From contig JAHIDZ010000020.1 of NCBI GenBank assembly GCA_018901755.1, positions 1-64,000 on the forward strand: a DNA stretch of 64,000 nucleotides, given 5' to 3'. The notes beneath the pieces were generated by a model, which saw nothing but the letters and a program-made list of their open reading frames with translations, searched no databases and was not told the DNA's origin. The stretch comes from Nanobdellota archaeon. GTDB taxonomy: Archaea; Aenigmatarchaeota; Aenigmatarchaeia; Aenigmatarchaeales; Aenigmatarchaeaceae. A program made the position numbers and the translations under genes. Each line of letters begins with the position of its first letter. Position 1 is the first letter of the stretch. This document shows positions 51,811 through 60,947 of this stretch, piece by piece.

Positions 51811-52527
51811 ATGAGATTCTGGGAAATTGACTTTATGCGTGGAATAGCGATAATCTTAATGGTTATTTTCAATTGGTCCTACACACTCAAATATTTTAAT
51901 ATATTTATTCCGCAGGCAGGATGGATATTTTGGTTTCTATTTCCGAGATTCATTGCAGGTTTGTTTATTTTCATAGCTGGAATATCACTTGTTCTAAGCT
52001 ACAACCATATTGGAAATATTAAACTTTTCAATCAAAAAAACATTAAACGCGGATTGAAAATATTTGGTCTTGGATTACTAGTAACATTTGTCACATGGTT
52101 GCTGTTTCCAAACGAATTCATAATATTTGGTATATTACATCTTATCGGGCTATCAATAATTCTCGCTCTTCCATTTATGAAATTCAAAAAATTAAATTTA
52201 ATACTTGGAAGTGTTATATTTACAATCGGTTTAATTCTCCAGAACTTCACATTTGATTTTCCATGGCTATTGTGGTTAGGATTCTATCCAACAAATATGG
52301 TTACATTCGATTACTTCCCTCTACTGCCTTGGTTTGGTATCATTTTAATTGGAATATATTTTGGAAAACTTTTATACAAAAATAATAAAAGAACTTTCAA
52401 AATATCAGATCTATCAAATTACCTAAATATTAAATTCGTCAGTTTTCTAGGAAAGAATTCATTATTAATTTATCTAATGCATCAACCACTACTAATCTTA
52501 ATTTTATTTCTTCTTGGTTTCTTGTAA
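51811..52527 (+). CDS. DUF1624/heparan N-acetyltransferase-like membrane protein
   Basis: This 238-aa protein starts RFWEIDFMRGIAIILMVIFN, the conserved first helix of the DUF1624 (acyltransferase-like) family, and has about seven helices with FPLLPWFGIILIGIYFGK near the end. The family resembles membrane acetyltransferases; substrate unknown. It overlaps the convergent aIF5B gene by 24 nt. Confidence 0.85.
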   Translation: MRFWEIDFMRGIAIILMVIFNWSYTLKYFNIFIPQAGWIFWFLFPRFIAGLFIFIAGISLVLSYNHIGNIKLFNQKNIKRGLKIFGLGLLVTFVTWLLFPNEFIIFGILHLIGLSIILALPFMKFKKLNLILGSVIFTIGLILQNFTFDFPWLLWLGFYPTNMVTFDYFPLLPWFGIILIGIYFGKLLYKNNKRTFKISDLSNYLNIKFVSFLGKNSLLIYLMHQPLLILILFLLGFL

Positions 52528-54240
52528 CGATTTAGCTAATTCCGCTTCTGCATACATACCAAGTTCTTCAAGAATTTTAATATTATCCTTTGTTACTACC
52601 GTTGATAGTTCATCATTTTCTTTTATTTGTCGCCCCATTGTAGGACCATCAATAGATACAGCTACTCGTTCACCACGTTTAGCTTCTGTTACAGAAACAT
52701 TCTCAGACTGTAATGCTTTGACAAATCCTATTTCTTTACCGTTTTTCTGTAATTTCGCACCAGATCTTAGTAGTCCATCAATAATTTCAACTCCTACTAC
52801 TACAGGGTCGGTTGCATGGAATACCATACCTCTTAACAATTTAATTTTAGCAGGCATTGTTATTTGAGATAATTTTTCTTCTTTTATTTTTTCATATTCT
52901 TTCTTCAAAAATACATCATAATCATCAAACAGTTTGTAAATAATGTCACTTTTTATTATTTTAACGTTTCTATCTTTTGATTCCTTATCTATATCTGAAT
53001 CTAAAGAAACATTAAATGCAATAATTACTTTTCTTAAAGGATCTTTAACTGATTCCACTTCAAGAATATCTCTTCTCAATATGTTACCTACTTCAGCTCT
53101 CTTGATTGGAATATTTTTTTGTTTTAAAATATGAATTAATGCTTCAAGACTACCAAGATTATCTGCTTTAATTATAACACCATCTCCGTCTGATTCAAAT
53201 TCAATATGTTCAACAGATTCCATTAAATCTTTCTTCACAAATTCTATATCTTTCTCATCAGAAACAGCTGCTATAGGACTACCTGCTACTGCTTTTTCTA
53301 AACCAGGTGCACTTATTTTTATTCCAGCTGCGGCAGAAACATGATCTATCGGTTCAAATTGCCTTTCAACGCGCATTTCTCTTAGAGCTGGTGGTTTTAA
53401 CAATGCTTTAATCTTTGTAACTATCGGTTCCTTACCACCAATAATTAACCAGTCGCCTTTGTTTATTTCACCATCAAAAAGAATAACATCAATTGTCATT
53501 CCTAATCCTTTAACTTCTTTAACTTCTAGTATAGATCCTCGTCCGGTTCCTTCGGTTATCTCTAATTCTTTTTTCAAAAACTGCTGTGATAAACCCGTAA
53601 GAATCATAAGTAATTCAGGCACACCCTCACCAGTTATCCCAGAAACTGGAATCATAGCCACAGTCTTTTTAAAATCTTCAACCTTGTCATAGCGTTCTGC
53701 TTCAAAACCACGCTCTGATAATTGCCCGACTAATTTATAATGCAATTCATCGAAACGCTGTCTTACCCATTCTGGTTGTTTATTATACGATTCAACAAAT
53801 GTATCATCCTCATGTTTTGTCCAACCTTCAATTCTATCTAATTTAGTTTCAGCTACAAGAAAAGGTGTTTTAAATTGTTTCAAAAATTCCAATGATTCGT
53901 CTGTTTGAGGTTTGAATCCTTCATTAATATCAACAATAAGAATTGCTATATCTGCGCAGCTTCCGCCACGTTTACGCAACGATGTAAAAGCCGCGTGTCC
54001 CGGCGTATCAATAATCAACAGACCGGGTATTGTAATTTCAATATGCAACTTCTCTAACAAATTTCCAACGACTTTTTTAACAGTTTCTATCGGAATCTGC
54101 GTCGCGCCGATAGCTTGAGTTATTCCGCCTGCCTCTTTATCTACGACTAACGTCTCTCTAATCTTGTCTAGCAAAGTCGTCTTTCCATGGTCAACATGAC
54201 CGAGCACGCATACTACCGGCTGTCTTATCATACCAATCAA
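52504..54240 (-). CDS. infB: Translation initiation factor aIF5B (archaeal IF2)
   Basis: This 578-aa GTPase promotes subunit joining. G1 GHVDHGKTTLLD, G3 DTPGHAAF and G4 TKLDRIEGW are followed by beta-barrel domain II, the alpha-beta-alpha domain III and domain IV. It is full length for archaea. It lies 1 kb from S6e and a few kb from aIF2 gamma, so several initiation genes cluster. This copy's GHVDHGK motif is uninterrupted, unlike that of aIF2 gamma. Confidence 0.97.
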   Translation of the reverse strand: MIGMIRQPVVCVLGHVDHGKTTLLDKIRETLVVDKEAGGITQAIGATQIPIETVKKVVGNLLEKLHIEITIPGLLIIDTPGHAAFTSLRKRGGSCADIAILIVDINEGFKPQTDESLEFLKQFKTPFLVAETKLDRIEGWTKHEDDTFVESYNKQPEWVRQRFDELHYKLVGQLSERGFEAERYDKVEDFKKTVAMIPVSGITGEGVPELLMILTGLSQQFLKKELEITEGTGRGSILEVKEVKGLGMTIDVILFDGEINKGDWLIIGGKEPIVTKIKALLKPPALREMRVERQFEPIDHVSAAAGIKISAPGLEKAVAGSPIAAVSDEKDIEFVKKDLMESVEHIEFESDGDGVIIKADNLGSLEALIHILKQKNIPIKRAEVGNILRRDILEVESVKDPLRKVIIAFNVSLDSDIDKESKDRNVKIIKSDIIYKLFDDYDVFLKKEYEKIKEEKLSQITMPAKIKLLRGMVFHATDPVVVGVEIIDGLLRSGAKLQKNGKEIGFVKALQSENVSVTEAKRGERVAVSIDGPTMGRQIKENDELSTVVTKDNIKILEELGMYAEAELAKSLQETKKK

Positions 54241-54296
54241 TTAGTAATAGAAGTATTTAATAATTTACATATGAAATTTCTATAAATTTTTAACTA

Positions 54297-55445
54297 TTAT
54301 TCAAGCTCTACTGAGTGTACTCCGGCCTTTGAGATTTTTATTTCCACTATTTCTAAACCATGTTTTTTCCATTCCTGTTCTATTTTTTTGTTTGTATTCT
54401 GATCAAAACTTACTGCGATTGCGCAATCTCCTCCTCCTGCGCCTGAAAATTTTCCAGCAGCTCCAAATATTTGAGCAATATCTGATATTAACGCAAGTTC
54501 CTTTGTTTCAAAATTATTTCGAGATTCCAAACTCAATTGTTGTAAAGCTTTTCTATTTGCATTTAATAGTGCAACTATTTTTTCTGTTTCATTTGCCTCC
54601 ATTGCTCCAATCAGTTGCTGTGTTATTTCTTTTATATCATTAATTATTTTCCAATATTTTTCCATTTGAGTTTCTTTGAAAGAATTCAGTTTTAAAACCA
54701 ATTCCTTCGTTGATGCGCTATATCCGGTATAACAAACACTTAAATTAAAATTATTAGGTAAAACCAATTCTTCTACAGAAAAGGCTGGCCATTCACAATC
54801 CATTATTTCTGATAATTTTTTTCCAGAATTTATTTCTGATATTAACCAATTCGGATCAAATCTTTTATAAACAATTACACCTCCGAATGTTGCAGATGCT
54901 ATATCAAAGGCGCTTCCAATTTTTCCCTGAGCGAGATAATGTGCAGTTGAAGCAATTTTATAAATCAGTTCTTTTTGTTTTTTTTCTTCAATGCCTATTC
55001 CATGAAATTTAAGAAGTGCGGCAACTATTGCCGAACTCACTGCAGCGCTACTACCGAAACCAATTTTTTCTCCCTTACCAGTTTTAGCTATTGCTTGAGA
55101 AGAATCAGTTTCTATAATAAAATTTCTTATTTTCTTGCCTTTTTGAATAAGATATTGAAGCGTTATTTCTATTGCCTTTTCGCTTACGCAGATTTTAGTT
55201 TTCTCTTCTTGATTTAATGTTTTCTTCCAATTTAATTTTGTTCCGTCAAACTCTGCTTCGATATTAATCAATCCAATATCTGGTGCATTGAGTATTATTT
55301 TTTGATTTTCTTCAATACTTGCAGAACAATATCTATCAACAGCCATTACTATGCATGGACACCCTACTTCCAAAACACTCCATTCTCCAGACAACATTAA
55401 TTTCCCAGGCGCAGAAATTTTCAACAAATTATCACATATCCTCAA
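54297..55445 (-). CDS. Phosphomevalonate kinase (GHMP family, ERG8 type)
   Basis: This ~380-aa protein starts ISAPGKLMLSGEWSVLE, has the ATP loop IGFGSSAAVSSAIVAAL and the C-terminal FSGAGGGDCAIAVSF, the three GHMP motifs. APGKLMLSGEY/W-type starts are typical of phosphomevalonate kinase, which makes mevalonate diphosphate. No ATG start exists; TTG at 55445 or, more likely, 55427/55424 just after the decarboxylase stop. It is last in the mevalonate kinase-decarboxylase-PMK cluster. Confidence 0.85.
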   Translation of the reverse strand: MRICDNLLKISAPGKLMLSGEWSVLEVGCPCIVMAVDRYCSASIEENQKIILNAPDIGLINIEAEFDGTKLNWKKTLNQEEKTKICVSEKAIEITLQYLIQKGKKIRNFIIETDSSQAIAKTGKGEKIGFGSSAAVSSAIVAALLKFHGIGIEEKKQKELIYKIASTAHYLAQGKIGSAFDIASATFGGVIVYKRFDPNWLISEINSGKKLSEIMDCEWPAFSVEELVLPNNFNLSVCYTGYSASTKELVLKLNSFKETQMEKYWKIINDIKEITQQLIGAMEANETEKIVALLNANRKALQQLSLESRNNFETKELALISDIAQIFGAAGKFSGAGGGDCAIAVSFDQNTNKKIEQEWKKHGLEIVEIKISKAGVHSVELE

Positions 55446-56546
55446 CTTTTATTTTTTCGGTTTTCTCATCAAAAATAGCTTTTCTTGGTTTGCCTGTTCT
55501 GTAATCAATCAATGCTTCTTTTTCATCTGTTAAAATTTTTGGTCCATCTCCTACCCTACAAATCATTATCTTTTGAACACCTTCAATACCTTGCAACATT
55601 TTCTGTACTCTTGCAACATTTTCTGTACTCTTGCAACATTTTCTGCTGTAGTATAGATATGTACATTCGGTCCAGCATCAAAGGTATATGCTGCGATTAT
55701 CTTTCCCTCTATACTATTCAATTCATGCACTGCATAAATTATTTCTCTAGAAATATTATTTAGATACATTATCGGTGGCCATGTATCAAGCATTACTGCA
55801 TGCATATCACTACTTTCTCTCATTGTTATCTCGCCGAATTTTTGAAAATCTTTCGCAATAACAGCTTTCTTCATTTCTTCAATTACTTTTTCAATATATT
55901 GCATTCTTGCTGGATATAAAAAACTTGTTGCAATTGTCTGTTTCATGCCTGCTCTACTGCTTATTTTCTTTTTTCCAGCATCGACAATTCCTATCACATT
56001 CCTTAATTCTGGCCAGTGCGAAGCAGGCGCAATTTGAACTGCGATTGAATCTGAACCATCATCTTTCTCACCTTTTCTCCATTCTACAAAACCACCCAAA
56101 ACACTTCTTGATGCACTACCTGAACCAATTCTTGCAAAAATAGATGTCTCGCTTCCTGAAAGATTCAAATCAGCTGCCTTTAGCGTAGCAATAGCCAATG
56201 CCGCTAAACCAGCAGCACTACTTGCAAAACCAGCTGCAGTTGGAAAACAATTAATTGAAACGATAAGAGCTTTTTCATTTATTTCTGCCCTTTTTCTTAT
56301 AATATCCAATTGTTTCATTCTTTCAGCAATTTCTTTTTCTTTTAGATCCATTTTTTTCCCATTAAGCCAAAATTCATCTTCCTTTAAATCCTGAAGAAAC
56401 ATTACTGTTGTTCTTGTTTTCAGTTGTTCGTCCATTGTGAAACTCAAACTGCTGTTCTTTGGAAGTATCAATTCATCATCTCTTTTTCCCCAATATTTTA
56501 TCACAGCAATATTTGCTGTTGCCTCACAGGTTGCAATTCCTTTCAT
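55432..56546 (-). CDS. mvaD: Diphosphomevalonate decarboxylase, frameshifted by a 20-bp tandem duplication
   Basis: KYWGKRDDELILPKNSSLSFT, SGSASRSVLGGFVEW and FDAGPNVHIYT identify the decarboxylase that makes IPP. After TAENVARVQKMLQ the frame runs into a second copy of a 20-base repeat and ends as EYRKCCKVLKVFKR (stop at 55566). Deleting one copy gives the expected GIEGVQKIMICRVGDGP and a C-terminus to 55432, 364 aa in total. The present allele lacks the last ~50 residues, which are read only from an ATG overlapping the new stop. An assembly error cannot be excluded. Confidence 0.85.
55591..55645. repeat. 20-bp tandem repeat in mvaD
   Basis: TTGCAACATTTTCTGTACTC occurs at 55591-55610 and 55611-55630, followed by 15 bases of a third copy. 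One extra unit shifts the decarboxylase frame. Confidence 0.95.
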
Positions 56547-57542
56547 TTAATCGCCTCCAATTTTTGTTTTCTTGCAATTGAAACCGACATTTTCAAGTGA
56601 ATTTGCAACATTCTGTTGTAGCTCTTCTCCCGGTGTAAGTATTAGCATTAGTCCCCCTCTACCAGTCCCTGTTAATTTAGCACCGAATGCATTTGCTTCT
56701 AATGCTATCTTTTGCATTTTATCAAGTTCTTTACAGGAAACGGTTATTTCTTGTAATAATTCATGATTTTTATTCATCAGTTCTCCTAAGATTTTCCAGT
56801 TTCCATTTTCTAAAGCAGGAAGCGCCGAATGAAAAACATTTTTATAATTTTCAAATACTTTTTCAACCATTTCTGGATTCTTATCCTTCAATATCTTTAC
56901 ATCCTTAACAACTATCTTTGTTTCTTGCGTTATTCCAGAATTTGCTAAAACAATTTCAACTGATTGTTTTATTTTCATACGCTCTATTTTATTTAATCCA
57001 CCATGTAAATTTTTTTCAAAAGTTATAAGACCACCAAATACGGCACAGGTATTATCTATTCCAGATGGTGTACCCGAGCCTGCTTCTTCGGCAATATAAG
57101 CTGCTCCATTTATTTGTTCATCGGTCATATTCAAATCAAGTAGTTGATTCAAAGCTCTGGAAATACTTGCAGCAAGTGCAGCACTCGCCCCAATACCAGA
57201 TGCACAAACGAGATTTCCAGAAAGTGTAATCTTTATCGGATTTATTTTAGTATCTATTTTGAAATGTTTTAACAATGCATTAAGTTGTCTTTGTATTTCA
57301 TCTCTCTTTGTCTCTTTATAACCCGGAGTTTCGGGTCTATTATCAATAAATGTCAATCCTTCTGTTCCTATCTCAACAGTTGCTTTTGTATAATCTGTGA
57401 GCGCTGCTGCTATTGCTGGCAAACCATAAACAACAAAGTGTTCGCCGAATAAAATTGTTTTTCCATAACCAATTCCATTTCCATTTCCATTTCCATATGT
57501 ATCTATAGAATGTGCTTCAGACGAAACAGAACTTTCAATCAT
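56547..57542 (-). CDS. mvk: Mevalonate kinase
   Basis: This 331-aa GHMP kinase starts the pathway from mevalonate. Motifs: GKTILFGEHFVVYGLPAIAAAL (given in part as LFGEHFVVYGLPAIA), GIGASAALAASISRAL, GTPSGIDNT and LTGTGRGGLMLIL. An Asn/Gly-rich N-terminal stretch (YGNGNGNGIGYG) precedes the first motif and looks like a short codon repeat. It is directly followed by mvaD. Confidence 0.95.
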   Translation of the reverse strand: MIESSVSSEAHSIDTYGNGNGNGIGYGKTILFGEHFVVYGLPAIAAALTDYTKATVEIGTEGLTFIDNRPETPGYKETKRDEIQRQLNALLKHFKIDTKINPIKITLSGNLVCASGIGASAALAASISRALNQLLDLNMTDEQINGAAYIAEEAGSGTPSGIDNTCAVFGGLITFEKNLHGGLNKIERMKIKQSVEIVLANSGITQETKIVVKDVKILKDKNPEMVEKVFENYKNVFHSALPALENGNWKILGELMNKNHELLQEITVSCKELDKMQKIALEANAFGAKLTGTGRGGLMLILTPGEELQQNVANSLENVGFNCKKTKIGGD

Positions 57543-57606
57543 AATTATTAATGGGCAATAGAACCTTAAATATATATCAGATTATTCTCCTTAAAATGAC
57601 TATTTT

Positions 57607-57897
57607 TAATAATTAACAAAGGCTCTGCAAATCTACTTCACCGAAGAACTTAGCTTTTACGACTCATTTTCTGGAAAGAAGCATTGATTATATTTCTTAC
57701 TAATTCATTTATTTCTCTACCAGCATAATCTTCTGGAAATGCTGTAAAATGATATATTACCCCAGGAGATGCTATTCCCATATTTATAGAAACAAATATT
57801 TTTTTGTTCGTCTTTAGTAATAAAATTAATTGATAACCTACCATTTCCATATTCAGTAATTTTAAATAAATTACCAAGAAAATCTTTCTAAATGCAT
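57607..57897 (-). pseudogene. Decayed gene ending in a copy of the Pop5 C-terminus
   Basis: Two partial frames (DFLGNLFKITEYGNGRLSI, then GIASPGVIYHFTAFPEDYAG and EINELVRNIINASFQKM) look like one frameshifted coding sequence that I cannot name. At 57621-57657 KAKFFGEVDLQSL matches KQKFFGEVDLTNF, the end of the adjacent Pop5 gene, at both DNA and protein level. It is a partial tandem duplication followed by decay. Confidence 0.5.
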
Positions 57898-57898
57898 T

Positions 57899-58285
57899 CT
57901 AAACAAAATTAGTTAAATCTACTTCGCCAAAGAACTTTTGCTTAGCTGCTTTTATTGTTCCAGATACGCCAAGAACTGTTATCATTGCTCTACTGTCTCC
58001 AATTCTTTGAACTAAAGCTAAAGACATTCTTATCTGCTCAACAGACGTGTGAGAACATTTAATTATTCCTATTTGTTTTTCGTCATCATAATTTTTTTTA
58101 CCCAACCAAACACTTGCTTCAGCTACACCCAGCTCGCCTAAGAAGTTTAATAGAGAATGCCATATACTGTTGAATACATCTATAGCAAATATTTTCTTTT
58201 CTGAAACTACCTGAAATGCTATGTAACGTTTTCTACTTCTCAATGTTGGTGATAGTGGTCTTGGTCGATCATCCAATTTCAACAC
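57899..58285 (-). CDS. rnp2: RNase P protein component 2 (Pop5)
   Basis: This 128-aa protein has RPRPLSPTLRSRKRYIAFQV and IIKCSHTSVEQIRMSLALVQRIG, the Pop5 signature, and a C-terminal VSGTIKAAKQKFFGEVDL. It pairs with Rpp30 on the RNase P catalytic domain. It overlaps Rpp30 by 17 nt, the usual archaeal order. Confidence 0.93.
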   Translation of the reverse strand: MLKLDDRPRPLSPTLRSRKRYIAFQVVSEKKIFAIDVFNSIWHSLLNFLGELGVAEASVWLGKKNYDDEKQIGIIKCSHTSVEQIRMSLALVQRIGDSRAMITVLGVSGTIKAAKQKFFGEVDLTNFV

Positions 58286-58985
58286 CCTCTGTTATTTTTG
58301 TTCCTGTTAACTTTTTTTTATTATTTTCAATTAACTGTTGTGGGACTAATGATACACATGTAAAAGAATTTTCTAACTCTAATCCAATAACATTTGCTGT
58401 TGCCACAAGTTTACGTGGATCTCTCATATCCCATATGCTTCTTGCTCCAGAACAAACTATTATAGGAACTTTAAGCTCCTTACATATTCTTGCATTCTTA
58501 ATCATATTTCCAATTGTAACTGATCTTGATCTTCTATATTTGTATAAAATTTCAGAAAAATTAATCTGTATTGCAACATTGTTTTTCCTTGCTTCGTTAA
58601 GGCATACTTCATCTAAACCATTATCAAATCTGTCTGCTTCAGGATGAGCAAGGATATCTACCTTTGGATTTTCACAAGCAGCCCTATTTATGGCGTATTT
58701 TCCACCAGCAACTATGATTATCTCAACTTCCTCTCTTATCTTATCAATTATTTTCCTTAACTCGGCTGGATCTTCTACATAGATTTTTACGCCCGTATAT
58801 ATCTCTACAGCTGTTTCTATCTTAGATATCTGCTCCTTTAAGTGCCGTAGCTTCTCTAATGACTCAAATTTATCACATATAGCTATTCCAGAATAACCCA
58901 AGTGTTCTGCGAACTTAGCTATTTCTGCTATAGTATTCTCTCCATCTGAAAGATTACTATGTATCTCCAGGTCATAAAATCTCAT
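58269..58985 (-). CDS. rnp3: RNase P protein component 3 (Rpp30)
   Basis: This 238-aa PHP-like barrel starts RFYDLEIHSNLSDGENT and has KVDILAHPEADRFDNGLDEV, given in part as VDILAHPEADRFD, and FSGAR-like VCSGARSIWDMRDPR. It binds RNase P RNA with Pop5 and has lost PHP catalytic ligands as in its family. The length is normal. Confidence 0.93.
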   Translation of the reverse strand: MRFYDLEIHSNLSDGENTIAEIAKFAEHLGYSGIAICDKFESLEKLRHLKEQISKIETAVEIYTGVKIYVEDPAELRKIIDKIREEVEIIIVAGGKYAINRAACENPKVDILAHPEADRFDNGLDEVCLNEARKNNVAIQINFSEILYKYRRSRSVTIGNMIKNARICKELKVPIIVCSGARSIWDMRDPRKLVATANVIGLELENSFTCVSLVPQQLIENNKKKLTGTKITEGVEIG

Positions 58986-59009
58986 AAATAGAATTTGATT
59001 TCAAAGGTT

Positions 59010-59393
59010 TTAAAGTTTAAGTTTTCTCGGGGCTTCCTTATCAATCTCAGTACTAAGTTTATTGATATCAGATTCCCAGTATACCTCAGATGCTTCTGTT
59101 GATTTGATTTTTCCTTCAAATTTGTTAACAATAAAATAATGTAATTTTGCTTTCTCCCCATTACTTGTAGTCCAAATATCAGAATGGATGAATTTAGGAT
59201 TCTTTATAATTATTCCTAGTTCTTCTCTCATTTCTCTTATTATACATTCTTCAAGTGTCTCATTAGAATCAAGATGCCCTCCTGGGAAACACACAATTCC
59301 TGGGCCAACCTCATCATCTGATCTTCGTTTCTCAACTAAGAATTTATCTCCCTTTAAAATTATTGCTGTTGTGATATGTACACAGTCGTTCAT
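59010..59393 (-). CDS. NUDIX hydrolase
   Basis: This 127-aa protein has the full Nudix box GGHLDSNETLEECIIREMREELGI, shown in part as GGHLDSNETLEEC and REMREELGI. It hydrolyses a nucleoside diphosphate linked to another group; substrate unknown. The start overlaps the stop of the chimeric isomerase gene by 4 nt. Confidence 0.92.
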   Translation of the reverse strand: MNDCVHITTAIILKGDKFLVEKRRSDDEVGPGIVCFPGGHLDSNETLEECIIREMREELGIIIKNPKFIHSDIWTTSNGEKAKLHYFIVNKFEGKIKSTEASEVYWESDINKLSTEIDKEAPRKLKL

Positions 59394-60142
59394 GGAATCA
59401 TCTTCTCAAATTCTTCATATTTTTTTCCATCGATATAATCAAGCGTCTCTTTTAACCATAACTCTTGCATATTATTTTTAGGTTTAAAAGAACGAATAGC
59501 TCTCTCAGGATTATCTCCATTCTTAATAACATCAAACATGTTCTTTATGATATCATCTGACCATTCTTCTCTTTTTGTTAAAGATGAAACAAAATCATTA
59601 TTCCATTTAAGTTGATAATCGACCAATTTCTGTGTATACTCTGGGTAATAGTTTTCTAAAAGTTTTTTTGATTTGGCCCTTTCGTAGTATGATAAGAATC
59701 TTTCAATTCTAGTTAAACCAGGATATCGGTCTCCAGTTTCGCATATCCATAACGGAGCTCTAAAAGCTACATATGCTCCCATATGTTCAAAAATTTTATC
59801 CGAAAGAAATAAACCTTCGCTTACTTTACTTTTCCAATCAACAGGACCGCTGTGATCATATATTGCTTGATATATTTCATCTATCTCATTTTTATCAAAC
59901 GAATTATATCCATTCAATATCTCTCGAGATTTTTCAGCGCCACCAGTCATTGCAGTTATCATAAGCGGAATAGATAATTTTTTACCAAAGAATGTAATAG
60001 TTGTATCAACATCATTTATACACAATTCGGAAAGAGTTTGATGAATCAGAGTAACGTCTTTGAAAAGCGGATTTGCTGTTTCGACATCTTTTTCCAAACA
60101 AACTTTTATATGTTCTGCTTTTCTTTTTTGAATATTAGTCAT
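59390..60142 (-). CDS. Chimera: N-terminus of type-2 IPP isomerase fused to an unrelated C-terminal domain
   Basis: Residues 1 to about 74 (RKAEHIKVCLEKDVE, SIPLMITAMTGGAE) are the start of FMN-dependent IPP isomerase. From about residue 78 the sequence changes to DEIYQAIYDHSGPVDWKSKV and SDKIFEHMGAYVAFRAP, which looks like the second half of an HD-domain phosphohydrolase without its N-terminal HD ligands. Intact isomerase is ~350 aa with a full TIM barrel. The joined frame is open, but the isomerase part cannot be active. It sits where a functional fni gene would be expected, next to IPK. Confidence 0.75.
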   Translation of the reverse strand: MTNIQKRKAEHIKVCLEKDVETANPLFKDVTLIHQTLSELCINDVDTTITFFGKKLSIPLMITAMTGGAEKSREILNGYNSFDKNEIDEIYQAIYDHSGPVDWKSKVSEGLFLSDKIFEHMGAYVAFRAPLWICETGDRYPGLTRIERFLSYYERAKSKKLLENYYPEYTQKLVDYQLKWNNDFVSSLTKREEWSDDIIKNMFDVIKNGDNPERAIRSFKPKNNMQELWLKETLDYIDGKKYEEFEKMIP

Positions 60143-60146
60143 AAAA

Positions 60147-60947
60147 TCACCCCGTAATTATTGTACCAACATTATTTCCTTTCATCGCATTAACAATATT
60201 TTCAGATATCAGACCGCTAATAATTTGTGATTTTACTCCAATATTCATCAATTCTGAAACTTTTGTCAACATGCCACCAGATACATCTGTGTCTAAAGAT
60301 CCTGTCAGCGCTTTTTTAACCTCTTCAAAGTTTTGTGAGTTTATTTCTGTAATATGTTTAGCATCATTAAATTTATTTGGATCTTTATCATATATTCCAT
60401 TTACATTTGTAATATGAATTATCTTTTCAGCGTTTAATTTTTTTGCAAGATATGGAGCTATTTGATCACCTGACAAAACAGCACATTTCTGTTTTTCATC
60501 ATAAGCCGGAACACCGTATAAGACGGGTATCATTCCTATGTTTACTAAATTTTCTATTGCCGTTATATCTCCTTTCACTATTCTGCCCGCATTCAATATA
60601 ATGAAAGAAGATGCCTGGCATGGAATAGCTGGTAAACCATGTTTGATTAGATGCTGTGTAGCAATACAATTTAATTCGTTCTGTAAACGTTGTACTTCTG
60701 CAAAATCAACAAGCTGTTCATCTTTAACAATTCCAAGATGTAATCCTGTTCTCTTTGCAATCGAATGACCATAAGAACCTGCGCCATGAACGAGAATCAA
60801 ACGCATTTCTTTAGGATTATATCCTTTTGCTATTTCTGCAGAAAATTTCTCAAGATTCGCATAATCAACTTTAGGTATTTCACTTTTCTTATCAGTTATA
60901 ATACTCCCGCCTAATTTTATTATTATAAGTGACTTCATAATAATCAT
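60147..60947 (-). CDS. ipk: Isopentenyl phosphate kinase
   Basis: This 266-aa amino-acid-kinase-fold protein phosphorylates IP to IPP. LIIIKLGGSIITDKK, LVHGAGSYGHSIAKRTGL (with the catalytic His) and VSGGMLTKVSELM are the family motifs. ATG 60947 follows the upstream stop directly; ATG 60938 is three codons in. It belongs to the archaeal alternative mevalonate route, yet phosphomevalonate kinase is also present. Confidence 0.95.
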   Translation of the reverse strand: MIIMKSLIIIKLGGSIITDKKSEIPKVDYANLEKFSAEIAKGYNPKEMRLILVHGAGSYGHSIAKRTGLHLGIVKDEQLVDFAEVQRLQNELNCIATQHLIKHGLPAIPCQASSFIILNAGRIVKGDITAIENLVNIGMIPVLYGVPAYDEKQKCAVLSGDQIAPYLAKKLNAEKIIHITNVNGIYDKDPNKFNDAKHITEINSQNFEEVKKALTGSLDTDVSGGMLTKVSELMNIGVKSQIISGLISENIVNAMKGNNVGTIITG

